Source of the DNA: Longimycelium tulufanense
GTDB lineage: Bacteria > Actinomycetota > Actinomycetes > Mycobacteriales > Pseudonocardiaceae
Direction of reading: 5' to 3'
DNA length: 64,000 nucleotides
NCBI RefSeq assembly: GCF_014645795.1
Contig: NZ_BMMK01000005.1
Coordinates: forward strand, 134,522 to 198,521
Shown here: piece by piece, positions 1 through 8,797 of the stretch
Layout: each line of letters opens with the position of its first letter
Position numbering within the stretch: the stretch's first letter is position 1
Made by a program: the position numbers and the translations under genes
The notes under the pieces: generated by a model
What the model saw: the letters and a program-made list of their open reading frames with translations, nothing else
Database searches by the model: none
What the model was told of the DNA's origin: nothing

Positions 1-132
1 GCGTTTTGCGGACGGGGCGCCGACTTGGTGTTGGGCGAAGACAAGGCCAGACAGTAGGAGCTGCGCACCTCCCGACTGGCTACCGCATCCCAGCCTGCCG
101 CGCGGCAGAGGCAGAACCCCAGGCGCGGGACC
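1..132. other. Window edge, no supported gene
   Basis: An open frame of 18 codons runs from base 1 to a TAG at 55-57 on the plus strand and could be the tail of a gene cut by the window edge, but it is too short to identify. A 14-bp perfect palindrome (CTGCCGCGCGGCAG, 95-108) lies just past the LysR stop and may act as its terminator. Confidence 0.3.
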
Positions 133-1116
133 TCATGAGGCAGAGAGCTCGGAGACCTCGTCCAGGATGTCCCGGTACCGGTCCGGGTTGGCGCGGATCG
201 CGCGCCAGTAGGCCGGATGCGACTCGGCCCGCTCGCGGTACCAGCTACGGAACCGGGCCAGCTGCCACCGCGCGAGCTCGGGCGGCAGGTTCGGGTGCCA
301 GGCGTAGAAGAGCCGGCAGGACACCGAGACGTCGGTCGGCCGGACCACGCATGCACCGGGAAGCTGCCAGTACGGCGGCACCAGCGCGACACAGTGTCCT
401 ACTTGCAGATGGTCGACCAGTGCGTCGGTTCCCTCGGCGACATAACGGATTTCCGGGGTGAAGCCGGCCTGTGCGCATACCGCGTGCAGGAACGGGAACC
501 TGCTGTCCCCCGCAACGTCCTCAGGGCGGGCGAACCAGTGCTCCTCGGCCAGGTCGCCCAGCAGCACCACCTCGCGTTCGGCGAGCGGGTGGCCGGCGGG
601 TAACGCCACCCACGGCCTGTCGATGACGACCGTGGCGGTCCGGATGTGTGCCGGGAAGGTCAGCGGCGCCGCCGGATGGTCCTCGTGGAGGAGGGCGTGC
701 AGGCTGCCCTGACCGAGCATCCGCAAGCCGGTCGCCGCGCCGGTAACCAGATGTTCCACCGCGACGTGGGGAAAGGTCCGGTAGGTGTCGGCCACGACCT
801 CCGCCACCTGTGGCGTGGCCGTGGCCATCCGCAGCCGGAAGGGTTCGGGTCGCTGCCCCGCGGCGCCGACAACCTCGAGCGGAATTCGTTGCCACAGCGC
901 CGCATGCTCCTCGGCGAGCTGCCACAGCCGGCGGCCGGCCGAGGTGAGCTCCACGCCATGGGTGTTGCGCCGGAACAGCTCCACCCCCAGGCCCGCCTCC
1001 AGCCGCTTGATCCGGGTGCTCACCGAGGGCTGGGACAGGTGCAGCATCCGTGCCGCCCTGGTGAACGACAGTTCCGTGGCGACCGCGCGGAAGACCTCGA
1101 TATCCCGACTATCCAT
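133..1116 (-). CDS. LysR-family transcriptional regulator
   Basis: A 327-aa LysR-type regulator. The N-terminal winged helix-turn-helix is clear at residues 1-60 (MDSRDIEVFRAV, then ELSFTRAARMLHLSQPSVS), followed by the linker helix and a periplasmic-binding-protein-like effector domain to the C-terminus. I chose the ATG at 1116 because the family nearly always begins a few residues before the D-I-E-x-F helix; the frame stays open upstream to 1383, but that extension is Arg/Pro-rich and has no family match. LysR proteins usually control a divergent neighbour, but here the next gene runs the same way, so the target is unknown. The ligand cannot be predicted. Confidence 0.9.
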   Translation of the reverse strand: MDSRDIEVFRAVATELSFTRAARMLHLSQPSVSTRIKRLEAGLGVELFRRNTHGVELTSAGRRLWQLAEEHAALWQRIPLEVVGAAGQRPEPFRLRMATATPQVAEVVADTYRTFPHVAVEHLVTGAATGLRMLGQGSLHALLHEDHPAAPLTFPAHIRTATVVIDRPWVALPAGHPLAEREVVLLGDLAEEHWFARPEDVAGDSRFPFLHAVCAQAGFTPEIRYVAEGTDALVDHLQVGHCVALVPPYWQLPGACVVRPTDVSVSCRLFYAWHPNLPPELARWQLARFRSWYRERAESHPAYWRAIRANPDRYRDILDEVSELSAS

Positions 1117-1178
1117 CCGTGTTCTCTCGTGTGCACGGGCGGGACCGTCCCGCCCACGTTGCCCGAGCAACGCGCACG

Positions 1179-1224
1179 CGGCGTCGGGCCCGCAACCCCG
1201 TATACGGGTGGGGGCCCGACGCCG
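1179..1224. promoter_or_regulatory. Long inverted repeat upstream of lysR
   Basis: Arms of 13 bp (CGGCGTCGGGCCC at 1179-1191 and its complement at 1212-1224) enclose a second perfect palindrome, CCCGTATACGGG, at 1197-1208. It lies 62 bp upstream of the LysR start. It could be a LysR operator or a terminator for minus-strand transcripts arriving from 1.5 kb. The centre (GTATAC) is unlike the usual T-N11-A LysR box. Confidence 0.45.
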
Positions 1225-1452
1225 GTTCACCGTGACGTCGTAATCGCACCGGGCAGCAGGTCCCGCTCGGAGCGATGGCTGGCTTGTCCGTGCCGTGGGC
1301 GACGGGCCGGGTGAGCCACCCGGCCCGTACTGCCTCCGCCACGATCCCGCGCACGGCTGTGCTGTCTTGGCGACCGGCGCCACGTCACATCCGGTGAAGC
1401 CGGCAGCAATGTCGGTGTGACCGACCGGAAACCGCTGGTGCCAGGCAGGAAG

Positions 1453-1494
1453 CGCCCGGTTGTCCCCGACCCTCGGGGTGGGGACAACCGGGCG
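1453..1494 (-). terminator. Strong hairpin terminator after the Gly-rich gene
   Basis: Perfect 15-bp arms (CGCCCGGTTGTCCCC and its complement) with a 12-nt loop, 21 bp past the stop codon of the minus-strand gene ending at 1515. There is no clear T-tract, as is common in actinomycetes. Confidence 0.75.
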
Positions 1495-1514
1495 AACGTG
1501 CCGGTTGGTGGCGG

Positions 1515-2543
1515 TCAGGAGGCGAGGCCGGGCAGCCCCGCCGCCTGCGCCTGGGCGCCCTCTCCGTTCGCACCCGGGAGGAGGCCACCCAGGCCACCCA
1601 GGTCGAGGCCGCCACCCTCCTGCAGGCCGGCGACGGCACCATCGAAGGCACCGCCGATCGCGCCACCCACGATCGAGCCACCCATTGAGCCCGCGTTCTC
1701 ACCGATCTGCGTGCCGATGTCCTGCAGCGACGGGTCGATCGCGCCACCGATGCCACCGCCGACCGCGCCGCCGACGCCGGCGCCGATCGACTGGCCGATC
1801 TGGCTGCCGACCGCCGCAGTTCCGGTCGCGTTGCCGGTCGCACCGCCGATGCCACCATCGGCGGCACCGCCCATGACGCCACCGGCGACCGAGCCCACCT
1901 GCTTGCCCACGGCGATACCCAGCGAAGTGAGGTCGAGCTGGCCGAGGCCGTCCAGCACGCCGCCGCCCAGGCCGGTACCGCCATTCTCGCCGGCCTTCGG
2001 GGTGGCCGTCGTGTCGGCCGCGGCCAGCGGGGCCGCGGTGGAGATCGCCGCCTGAGCGGCCGGGGCCTGCTCCGGCGCGGCGGCCAAGGTGCTCGCGGCG
2101 ACGGGGGCCGGAGTGGACACCGCGGCCAGGCGGACGGCCGGCTTGACGGCCGGCTTACGGATGGCACCGCTGATGCTCTCGCCGATGCCCGCGGTGTTGT
2201 CGGTGCTCCGGGCGTCGGCCACGGCCGGCGCAACCTCCGCCGTGGCCTCGGCACCGGGCAGGGTCGCGGTCACGTCGGTGCCGGCGGCCTTGGCGTCGGT
2301 GGTGGTGTCCACGGTCGCCTCGGCGCGGTCGGCCACTCTGTCGGTCCCGGCCGGCGCCAGGTCGGTGGCGCCGCCCATGGTCGTGTCGGTCGGGTTCGCC
2401 GGGGTTTCCGCCGCCAGCGCGGTGGGGGCCAACGCGAAGAGGAGGGTGCCGGCGGTCACCGTGCCACCCACCGCCATTCGCACCATCTGCGGCGAGGCGG
2501 AGGTGGAGCGCCCTCCGCGGTTGTTCTTGCTGTGACGACCCAC
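1515..2543 (-). CDS. Secreted glycine-zipper-like protein, function unknown
   Basis: A 342-aa exported protein that I do not recognise. The GTG at 2543 is chosen because AAGGAGGAAGATCCA sits right before it; the ATG at 2582 has no such site. The N-terminus is a signal peptide: basic VGRHSKNNRGGRS, a hydrophobic run ending ALAPTALAAE. Residues about 45-190 are Ala/Thr/Pro-rich and likely unstructured. The last 140 residues are built from small-residue repeats of the G-G-x-x-G-G-G-I-G-G type (roughly residues 205-320), resembling glycine-zipper segments that pack or insert into membranes. It may be a surface or envelope protein. The frame antisense and alternative to it is long only because of the biased composition. 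Confidence 0.75.
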   Translation of the reverse strand: MGRHSKNNRGGRSTSASPQMVRMAVGGTVTAGTLLFALAPTALAAETPANPTDTTMGGATDLAPAGTDRVADRAEATVDTTTDAKAAGTDVTATLPGAEATAEVAPAVADARSTDNTAGIGESISGAIRKPAVKPAVRLAAVSTPAPVAASTLAAAPEQAPAAQAAISTAAPLAAADTTATPKAGENGGTGLGGGVLDGLGQLDLTSLGIAVGKQVGSVAGGVMGGAADGGIGGATGNATGTAAVGSQIGQSIGAGVGGAVGGGIGGAIDPSLQDIGTQIGENAGSMGGSIVGGAIGGAFDGAVAGLQEGGGLDLGGLGGLLPGANGEGAQAQAAGLPGLAS

Positions 2544-2730
2544 TGGATCTTCCTCCTTGGCGAGAGATGGCGGAAACGCCATCGGTCGGGCGAGCCATGG
2601 GCAACGGGCAGGCCCGGGCGGCGGGCAGGCGCTGCCGGGTGCTGCGGGCTCGCGTTCGGGGGCGAGGGGGTGTGTAGTCGGGGTGTACGTCGGTGGTCGG
2701 GTCGGGCCCGCCCGGTCGGCGGACGCGGCG

Positions 2731-3807
2731 TCACCGCCCGGGCTGGCCGCCGCGGAACAGTCCGTTGAGGACGGCCGCGATCACGTTGTCCCCCAGCTTG
2801 ACCACCGGGTGGACGAGGGCACACGGCAGCGGACCGGTCCCCTCGGAGAAACAGTCGCGGATCTGGGTCGCCAGATCCGCCGCCTTCGGTTGCGGCATCG
2901 CCTGTTCACCGGCCGGCGGATCCTCCGGCATCGCCGGGGTTTCCGGTTGCTGCCGGGGCGGTTCCGGGTCGGGCATGGCCGGGGTCTGCGGATTCGCCGG
3001 TGTCTCCGGCCGTTCCGGCTGCGCGGGTTGCTCCGGCTGCGCGGGCTGTTCGGGTGCGGGGGGCTCCGCGGGTTGCGGCTTCTCCGGAGCGTTCGGGGGG
3101 TTCTCCCGGGGCATACCGGGGTCCTGGGCCGGCGGTCGGGGAGCCGGCTCGGTGCGGTGCTCTCCGGGGTCGGCCGGCTTCGGCGCCTCGTCCTTACCGT
3201 CCGCGGAACCGTTCCCCCCGGGAGCGCGCCTCCCGTCGCCGGGAGCGTCGGGTGCCTTGCCGGCCTGCCCCGGGGAGTTCTCCCCCGGCGAGCCCGGGTT
3301 GTCCCGGACCGGGTCCCGCTGCTGATCGCCGGGCAGGAGTCCCAGGTCCTCCGGCAACGAGCCCGGCGGCGGGAGAATCGGCTCCGCTGTCCGCTGGTCG
3401 CCGGACCCGTTGTCCTGCGGCCGCTGATCATCCGGCCCCTGGTCCGAAGGTTGCTGGTCCGAAGGTTGCTGGTCCTGGGCCCGTTGGTCATCGGGCTGGC
3501 CGGAAGTCTGCGGTGGAGCCGGGCGGGTGTCTCCGCCGCCGGCCACCCCCTCGCTCGGGAGCGCTTGCGCGCGTGGCGGTTTCGCGACCTGGGACGGGGT
3601 GTCGCGCTCGGCGCCGAACCACTGCGTCACCGAGTCGGCCAGGCTTTCGGTGGCGGTCTCGATCTTCCCGGTGAAGGGAACGGTCACCGACAACGCGGCC
3701 GCGACGGCGATGCCGGGCCCGACGCGCCGTCGTCTCGGCGGTGTCGGCTTGCGATGCCGGCCACCACGGGGCTTGGGGGCATCGCTGTCCGGAACCGTTC
3801 CTGCCAT
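2731..3807 (-). CDS. Pro/Gln/Asp-rich anchored exported protein
   Basis: A 358-aa low-complexity protein, not recognised. The ATG at 3807 (MAGTVPDSD) has GGAGAC just upstream; ATG at 3849 is an alternative. A basic stretch (RGGRHRKPTPPRRRR) precedes one hydrophobic segment, VGPGIAVAAALSVTVPFTG, that should act as signal anchor. Residues about 80-310 are a disordered Pro/Gln/Asp/Glu linker with short tandem repeats (QQPSDQQPSDQ; PEQPAQPEQPAQPE). Only the last 45 residues look folded, with two Cys (IRDC...LPCALVHP) that may form a disulfide outside the cell. The layout suggests a wall-spanning stalk carrying a small C-terminal domain. It is followed 187 bp downstream by another exported low-complexity protein. 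Confidence 0.7.
   Translation of the reverse strand: MAGTVPDSDAPKPRGGRHRKPTPPRRRRVGPGIAVAAALSVTVPFTGKIETATESLADSVTQWFGAERDTPSQVAKPPRAQALPSEGVAGGGDTRPAPPQTSGQPDDQRAQDQQPSDQQPSDQGPDDQRPQDNGSGDQRTAEPILPPPGSLPEDLGLLPGDQQRDPVRDNPGSPGENSPGQAGKAPDAPGDGRRAPGGNGSADGKDEAPKPADPGEHRTEPAPRPPAQDPGMPRENPPNAPEKPQPAEPPAPEQPAQPEQPAQPERPETPANPQTPAMPDPEPPRQQPETPAMPEDPPAGEQAMPQPKAADLATQIRDCFSEGTGPLPCALVHPVVKLGDNVIAAVLNGLFRGGQPGR
3441..3470 (-). repeat. 15-bp tandem repeat in the Pro-rich gene
   Basis: Two exact copies of GGTCCGAAGGTTGCT (plus strand) encode the QQPSD units. Slippage at such repeats could change stalk length between strains. Confidence 0.7.
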
Positions 3808-4504
3808 GTCTCCGACGTCTCCCTCGTCTCTCGGTGGCGCGGCGGGCATGACCGCGGGGCGCTCACCGGGCAGGGGCGAGCGGCGGTCATGGGTGGCGGG
3901 CGGCAGCGGTTCGGGTTGGTGCCGGCGAGGGGCCGATACCAGTTCGGGGCCGGTCGAATGACCGGGACGCCGGCAACCGTAATCAGGTCGAGACCTAGAG
4001 GGAAATACACCCTCGCTATGAGTCTCCGCCACCCCGGTAACCCTTGCCTATCGGCATCCCCACCCTAGTGACTTCCGTTACTTCGGTGTGGGGGCACCGT
4101 GCCATCAACCGTTGTCAGGACAAGACAAGCCCACTTGACGGAGCGACACGATGCCGGAGCAGCAGTCCCGTCAGACGGAACGGACAAATCGTCTCCCCTG
4201 CCGCACACCGGAATTCCTGCGGAAATAGACCGGGCCGGGGTGGGCGACCGGCCTCGCACCATCGTGGCTCCTTCCACCGGGAGAGGCCAGTGGCGCACCC
4301 ACCGGATCCACACGGTGGGGCATGCCACTTGACCACTTGAGACAAATCGTGAGACTACTCGTGACAGAACAGGGCATACATCCCCTCGCGGGGGTAGAAA
4401 ACCCAGGTCCGCTCGCCGTGCCGAGGCAATGACGTCGAGGCTGCCCAGGTGCGAACCGTCGGGACGGTCGCGCGCACCGCAGGAATCGGAGGGTTCGCGT
4501 CGCC
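3808..4504. other. 700-bp divergent intergenic region
   Basis: No gene can be supported. It separates the minus-strand exported-protein gene from the plus-strand SAM-related pair, so it should hold both promoters. A near-direct repeat is seen on the minus strand at 4068-4084 (GAAGTAAC then GGAAGTCAC), resembling paired GTNAC half-sites such as those bound by cell-envelope response regulators of the MtrA type; that link is a guess. Confidence 0.4.
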
Positions 4505-6070
4505 ATGAGCATCGTGCCGACATTCCACGGCGCGGAAAATGGTGCGTCACCCGACAATCCGGTCGGTCGGCGCTCCGCCACTGTCTCCACCATCGAGCTG
4601 CGCGCCCCGGATGCGGACCCGATGCACATCGCGGAGTCCGCCGTGCGGCGCGCGCTGGCGGTCGTTCCGGACGCCGTCCTCGTGCCGCCCTCCGGGGACG
4701 ATCCCGCGCGGGAGGTGATCCTTCCCGGGGGAGCGACCGTACACATCTCCGTGGCAACCGAAACCCGGTCCACTGGCGGATCGCCCGGCACCGCCGTGTT
4801 GACCGCGCGGGTCAGTGCTTCCGCCGGATATGGCGACGAGCTCGTCCAGCTCCTGCTGGCCGCGGTGCGGGCCGCCCCGTTGACCCACGCGGAGCTGCAG
4901 GAACTGCGGGTCCGTATGCCGTTGACCAGGGGGCTGGGGGTCGCGCTTCCCGGGGCGGCACTGTCGTCGGCGGCACCACTGCTGGTGTGCCGTACCGCCG
5001 CGGAGGTGCCGGTGATGGTGGAGACCTTCATCGCACTCGGGGTCGAGCAGCGACAGCTCACCGTGCTGGCGGTGTCCGACAACCCCGGCCTGGAACGGGT
5101 GACCGCGCACCTCAACGAGGTGGGAATCCCGGTTTGGGCCGGTCCGCAGGTCGCCGACGCGTTGCTCGACCACGCCGGGCGCGCCCGGGAGGCCGGGCGG
5201 ACGCCGTTCCTGACGGACGACGGTGGGTACACCCTGCCCACGCTGCTGTCCGAGATTCCCGGGCTGGCCGCCGGATACGGCGGTCTGGTGGAGCGCAGCC
5301 GGAACCCGGTCATCGCCCTGGATCCGGTGCCGGAGCAGATCCCGCTGCCCATCTTCGCCGCCGGCCAGAGCCGACTTGTGTCCACTGTGGAGGGTCAGTG
5401 TGCGGCGCGGGCCGTCCTGCGCCGACTGCAGGCCCTGGAGCTGGACGACGGGTCACCGGTGCTCGTGGTGGGCTTCGGTCACGTCGGTGCCGAGCTTGCC
5501 GAGCAGCTGCGGGCCCGGCGGCTGCGGGTCGCGGTCCATGACACCGACCCGGTCGCGCTGGTCACCGCGCACGAACGGGGTTTCGTGACGGCCCGTTCGG
5601 TGCCGCGCCTGCTGGCCGAGCACCGGCCGGCGCTCCTGGTGGCGACGACGGGCCGGGTCAGCGTGCACGGCGACCACCTCGAGCAGCATCTGCACCGGGA
5701 CATCCATTTGTTGTCCGCGATACCGGGACGAGGCGAGTTCGCACTGGACGAGTTCGCCGAGGCCGCCGTGGGGCAGGAGGACCTGGGCGCCACAGGGGTG
5801 CGGTTCCACTTCGGCACCGGCCACACCGCCACCGTGCTGCGCGGTGTCAGTCCCGAACACCAGCGCGCGTTCCCGCTGCCGGACCGTTGTACCGACCTGG
5901 CCACCGCCGCGGCGGTCATCGGCACCGTGCTGCTGGCCAGCCGCGACCACCACTTCGGTCCGGGCCACAACGTCGCACGCACCAACGCCGCGTTGGCCGC
6001 GAGCGGGCTGGCCGACCACTACTACCAGCTGTACGGACCTGCCGCGCGGCCGACCCGAGGAGAGAGATGA
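4505..6070 (+). CDS. S-adenosylhomocysteinase-like NAD-binding protein
   Basis: A 521-aa protein whose C-terminal half has a Rossmann fold: VLVVGFGHVGAELAEQL with G-x-G-x-x-G near residues 320-340, then an acidic strand end (VHD), as in the NAD domain of adenosylhomocysteinase. Upstream, DDGGYTLPTLLSE and GLVERSR echo the DDGG and E-x-T/R segments of that family. The N-terminal 170 residues are unlike true AHCY, and the usual substrate motifs are not evident, so calling it an authentic hydrolase would be unsafe. It overlaps the next gene, a SAM methyltransferase, by 4 bp (ATGA), which suggests that the pair work on one SAM/SAH-linked process. GGAGG precedes the ATG. Confidence 0.6.
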   Translation: MSIVPTFHGAENGASPDNPVGRRSATVSTIELRAPDADPMHIAESAVRRALAVVPDAVLVPPSGDDPAREVILPGGATVHISVATETRSTGGSPGTAVLTARVSASAGYGDELVQLLLAAVRAAPLTHAELQELRVRMPLTRGLGVALPGAALSSAAPLLVCRTAAEVPVMVETFIALGVEQRQLTVLAVSDNPGLERVTAHLNEVGIPVWAGPQVADALLDHAGRAREAGRTPFLTDDGGYTLPTLLSEIPGLAAGYGGLVERSRNPVIALDPVPEQIPLPIFAAGQSRLVSTVEGQCAARAVLRRLQALELDDGSPVLVVGFGHVGAELAEQLRARRLRVAVHDTDPVALVTAHERGFVTARSVPRLLAEHRPALLVATTGRVSVHGDHLEQHLHRDIHLLSAIPGRGEFALDEFAEAAVGQEDLGATGVRFHFGTGHTATVLRGVSPEHQRAFPLPDRCTDLATAAAVIGTVLLASRDHHFGPGHNVARTNAALAASGLADHYYQLYGPAARPTRGER

Positions 6071-6996
6071 GTGCTCCTGGCGTGTGGTGGCACACCAACA
6101 CCACCCGGCTCTTCGATCCGTTCACCCCGGCACCCACGCTGCGGGACCTGGTCCGGCACGCGCTGGTCGACCAGGGACTCGCCGAGCACATTCCCGAACC
6201 GGGGCGGGTGCTCGACATCGGCGGCAGCGGCCTGCAGGCGCGGCTGCTGGCCCGTCGGGGCTGTCAGGTCACCCTCGTCACGCCGGCGCCGGAGCTGCGG
6301 GACGCGGCGGTGGCCGCGCTGGAGCGGGAGGACTCGCGTACCCGGCAACGGGTCCGGGTGGTGCTCGGCGACAGCCCGCAGGCCATCGAGCAGCTCGGCG
6401 GGGGCTGGGACCTGATCTGCTGGCACGACCGGAAGGCTGCCGTCGGCGAGCCGTTGTTGCGAGCGTTGGTGCAGCTCACCGCACCCAACGGCATGCTCAG
6501 CCTGCTGCTGGACAACCGCGCGGCCCACGTGTTGCGGCCGGCCTTCCAGGGGCGGTGGGGTGATGCGTTGGCCTTGCTGGAGGCCGGGCCGGAAGCGGGC
6601 ACCGCCACCACCCCGCTGGAGTTGGCCGAGCTGGCCGAGGAGTTCGGTGCCCCGGTTCGACAGTGGTACGGGGTCGGGGTCCTGGTGGAGCATCTCGGCC
6701 CGACAAGACCCGGTGCCGCCCAGGAAGAGGTCGTGCGGCTGGAGTGGGAGCTGGGTCGCCGCGATCCGTATCGCGCGTGTGCCCGCCAGTTGCACCTGAT
6801 CTGTCAGCGCGTTCGCACCGAGAACCGCGTGCCGGAGCAGGGCGAGGTGCCCGCGCAGCAGGAGCGGGGATCGCAGGACCGCGGCGCGCGTTCCGCGAGT
6901 CCCTCCGCCTTCGACGGTCTCTGGGACGGCTGGCGTGTCGTCCTCCCTGACGAGGCATCGTCCCCCTTGCGGGAAGGATGGTCGGTCGCACCGTGA
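6067..6996 (+). CDS. CmoM/SmtA-like SAM-dependent methyltransferase
   Basis: A 309-aa class I methyltransferase. Motif I is GRVLDIGGSGLQARLLARRG (residues about 44-63), followed by a motif II strand and WDLICWHD in the motif IV position. The later LLLDNRAAHVLRPAFQGRW closely follows the F-Y-N-A-H-G segment of CmoM, the enzyme that methylates carboxymethoxyuridine in tRNA; whether this one acts on tRNA is unknown. The last 80 residues (after about 230) are a charged tail not found in CmoM. It starts inside the stop of the preceding gene (ATGA), so the two are translationally coupled. Confidence 0.7.
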   Translation: MSAPGVWWHTNTTRLFDPFTPAPTLRDLVRHALVDQGLAEHIPEPGRVLDIGGSGLQARLLARRGCQVTLVTPAPELRDAAVAALEREDSRTRQRVRVVLGDSPQAIEQLGGGWDLICWHDRKAAVGEPLLRALVQLTAPNGMLSLLLDNRAAHVLRPAFQGRWGDALALLEAGPEAGTATTPLELAELAEEFGAPVRQWYGVGVLVEHLGPTRPGAAQEEVVRLEWELGRRDPYRACARQLHLICQRVRTENRVPEQGEVPAQQERGSQDRGARSASPSAFDGLWDGWRVVLPDEASSPLREGWSVAP

Positions 6997-7004
6997 GGTC
7001 GAGG

Positions 7005-7736
7005 TCAGGGCCGGCGCGGGAACGCGCCGGCACCGCCCGGGTGCACCATCCCGGAGCGGTAGGCGATGGCGATGACCTGCCCGCGGTCCCGGGCGCCCAG
7101 CTTGCGGGCCAGGTTCTTGGCGTGAGTGCGAACGGTTTCCACCGACAGCACCAGCAGCTCGGCGATGGTCCGGTTGTCCAGGCCCTCCGCGATGAGCTGG
7201 AGCACCTGGGACTCCCGCCGCGACAGCGGGGTGGCGCGCCGGGCGGTCGCCGGCTCCGAGTGGGACGCCGTGGCCGCCGCGGGCTTCTCCGGCAGCAGTG
7301 GCTCTCCGCCGGCGTGCCGGACCGCGCGTGCCAGCAGGCCGGGGGCCGCGCTGGCCGGCAGCACGGCGGTCGCGCCGGCCCGACGGGCGGCACCGGCCCG
7401 CTCGAGCGCCTGCTGCTCGGTGCGGCACAACAACACCGCGCCTCGGCAGCCGGCTTCGGCGGTGAACAGGTGCAACAGGTCGAACCGCGGATCAACCAGC
7501 TCGTCCAGCACGACCACGTCGGGTCGGTGCAGGTGCACCAGGTTCACCGCGGCGGCGCCGGTGTCGGCCGACCCGGCCAGGAACAGCCGCGGGGTCCGTT
7601 CGACGACCCGGGCGATCCCCTCCCGCATCAGCGGCAGCGCCGACACCGCGAGCACCGACAGCAGACCGGCGGACGGACGGAGCCCCTTGGCCACCCGGAA
7701 CTGCGGGCTCGGACGTGTGACGGGCACTGCGGTCAT
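7005..7736 (-). CDS. LuxR/NarL-type regulator with degenerate receiver
   Basis: A 243-aa regulator. The C-terminal LuxR helix-turn-helix is clear: LSRRESQVLQLIAEGLDN, then TIAELLVLSVETVRTHAKN, residues about 173-225. The N-terminal 130 residues follow a response-regulator pattern (LSVLAVSALPLMREGIARV, then PDVVVLDELVD), but the acidic pocket expected after the first strand is missing, so phosphorylation by a kinase is doubtful. It is convergent with the methyltransferase gene, 8 bp apart. The next gene upstream on the same strand is another signalling protein. Confidence 0.8.
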   Translation of the reverse strand: MTAVPVTRPSPQFRVAKGLRPSAGLLSVLAVSALPLMREGIARVVERTPRLFLAGSADTGAAAVNLVHLHRPDVVVLDELVDPRFDLLHLFTAEAGCRGAVLLCRTEQQALERAGAARRAGATAVLPASAAPGLLARAVRHAGGEPLLPEKPAAATASHSEPATARRATPLSRRESQVLQLIAEGLDNRTIAELLVLSVETVRTHAKNLARKLGARDRGQVIAIAYRSGMVHPGGAGAFPRRP

Positions 7737-7829
7737 GGGATCACCTCACTCGTGAACGGGCGCGGCTTCGCAGCACAGACGCGCACAACCACTGGGAAAT
7801 GACGCGACGTGATCAGGACCACAACGATG

Positions 7830-8738
7830 CTAGTGGCGCAGGCTCTCCAGGAGACCGCACGCGGACTGGTAGTCCGAAGGCAGCGTCTCCAACCACATCC
7901 GCACCACTGCGGAATCGGTTCCGTCCTGGTGCAGGCGGTGCCGGACCAGCCGGCGCGCGGCCAGGACGCGGGACGGCAGCAACGGATCCAGCCGGGTGAG
8001 CACCACCGCGGTGGCGGGGGTGACCAGGGTGCGGGTCTGTCCCGCCGAGAAGACACCGTGCAGGGTGTCCGCCACGAGCACCATGGCGGCCGCCCGCTCC
8101 AACCACAGGTCGTCGGGCACCTCGACGGTCACCACCACCAGCCCGTAGTGCTCGGCGGGGGCGGTGCCGTCCGCTTCGCATGCCTGGTAGACCTCGGTGA
8201 GGCGGGTGCGCAGGTAGGCACCGGTCGTCAGTCCCGTCAGGCCGTCGTCGACCCGGGTCGCGCCGATGTGCTCGGCCACCGCGTCCGCCCAGCCCATCGA
8301 CAGCGAGCGCAACCACCGGGACGGCACGGCATCCGGGTCGGGCTCGCCCTCCTCCGGATGCACCACCCGGTGAAAAGCGGTGAGGTCGGCGACCGCCTCG
8401 GTGAGCTGGGCACCGGCCCGGGCCCGGGCCGCACCCAGACAGAACAACGCCGGTGCGGGGTCCTCGCCGCGCACCGCGGACTCGGCCACGTCGATCACCT
8501 CGGCCAGCAGCCACTCGGCGGGGAACGCCCAGCCCGCGGCGGTGCTCGCGGTGCGCCAGCTGCGGACGAAGTCGGACACGGTTCTCGGCCCGGCCGAACG
8601 GTCTGCTCGGCCGGGGCACCCGGCGGCGCGATCACCCGCGGTGTCAGCACGTGTCACGTGGAGCCATGAGAGCGGACCGCAGACCCAATGACACGTATTT
8701 CCGAAGATCTCACCTATCGGGGTGAGGACTCGCGTCAT
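7830..8738 (-). CDS. Degenerate GGDEF-like signalling protein
   Basis: A 302-aa protein. Residues about 165-185 read DDGLTGLTTGAYLRTRL, the D-x-L-T-G-L-x-N-R start of diguanylate cyclase domains, but no GGDEF signature follows at the expected distance (VPDDLWLERAAAM lies there). If it is a GGDEF relative, it is catalytically dead and might sense or bind rather than make c-di-GMP. The N-terminal region is helical (FCLGAARARAGAQLTEAVADL). The start is uncertain: ATG at 8738 has GAGGA 9 bp before it, while GTG at 8579 would remove a poorly conserved, Cys/Trp-containing leader. It is divergent from the sigma-factor gene, 59 bp away. Confidence 0.6.
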   Translation of the reverse strand: MTRVLTPIGEIFGNTCHWVCGPLSWLHVTRADTAGDRAAGCPGRADRSAGPRTVSDFVRSWRTASTAAGWAFPAEWLLAEVIDVAESAVRGEDPAPALFCLGAARARAGAQLTEAVADLTAFHRVVHPEEGEPDPDAVPSRWLRSLSMGWADAVAEHIGATRVDDGLTGLTTGAYLRTRLTEVYQACEADGTAPAEHYGLVVVTVEVPDDLWLERAAAMVLVADTLHGVFSAGQTRTLVTPATAVVLTRLDPLLPSRVLAARRLVRHRLHQDGTDSAVVRMWLETLPSDYQSACGLLESLRH

Positions 8739-8797
8739 CCCCAGTGGTCCTCATTCATCTATGGGTGACTGCTTCATCCCCCAGTGGAGGTAACCCC

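Noticed and set aside
1385..2254. Long Arg/Pro/Ser frame overlapping the Gly-rich gene
   Set aside because: It is the shifted frame of a repetitive GC-rich gene; the in-frame gene has a signal peptide and a strong ribosome-binding site.
4065..4757. 230-codon minus-strand frame across the intergenic region
   Set aside because: It runs into the antisense of the next gene, has random composition and no start signal.
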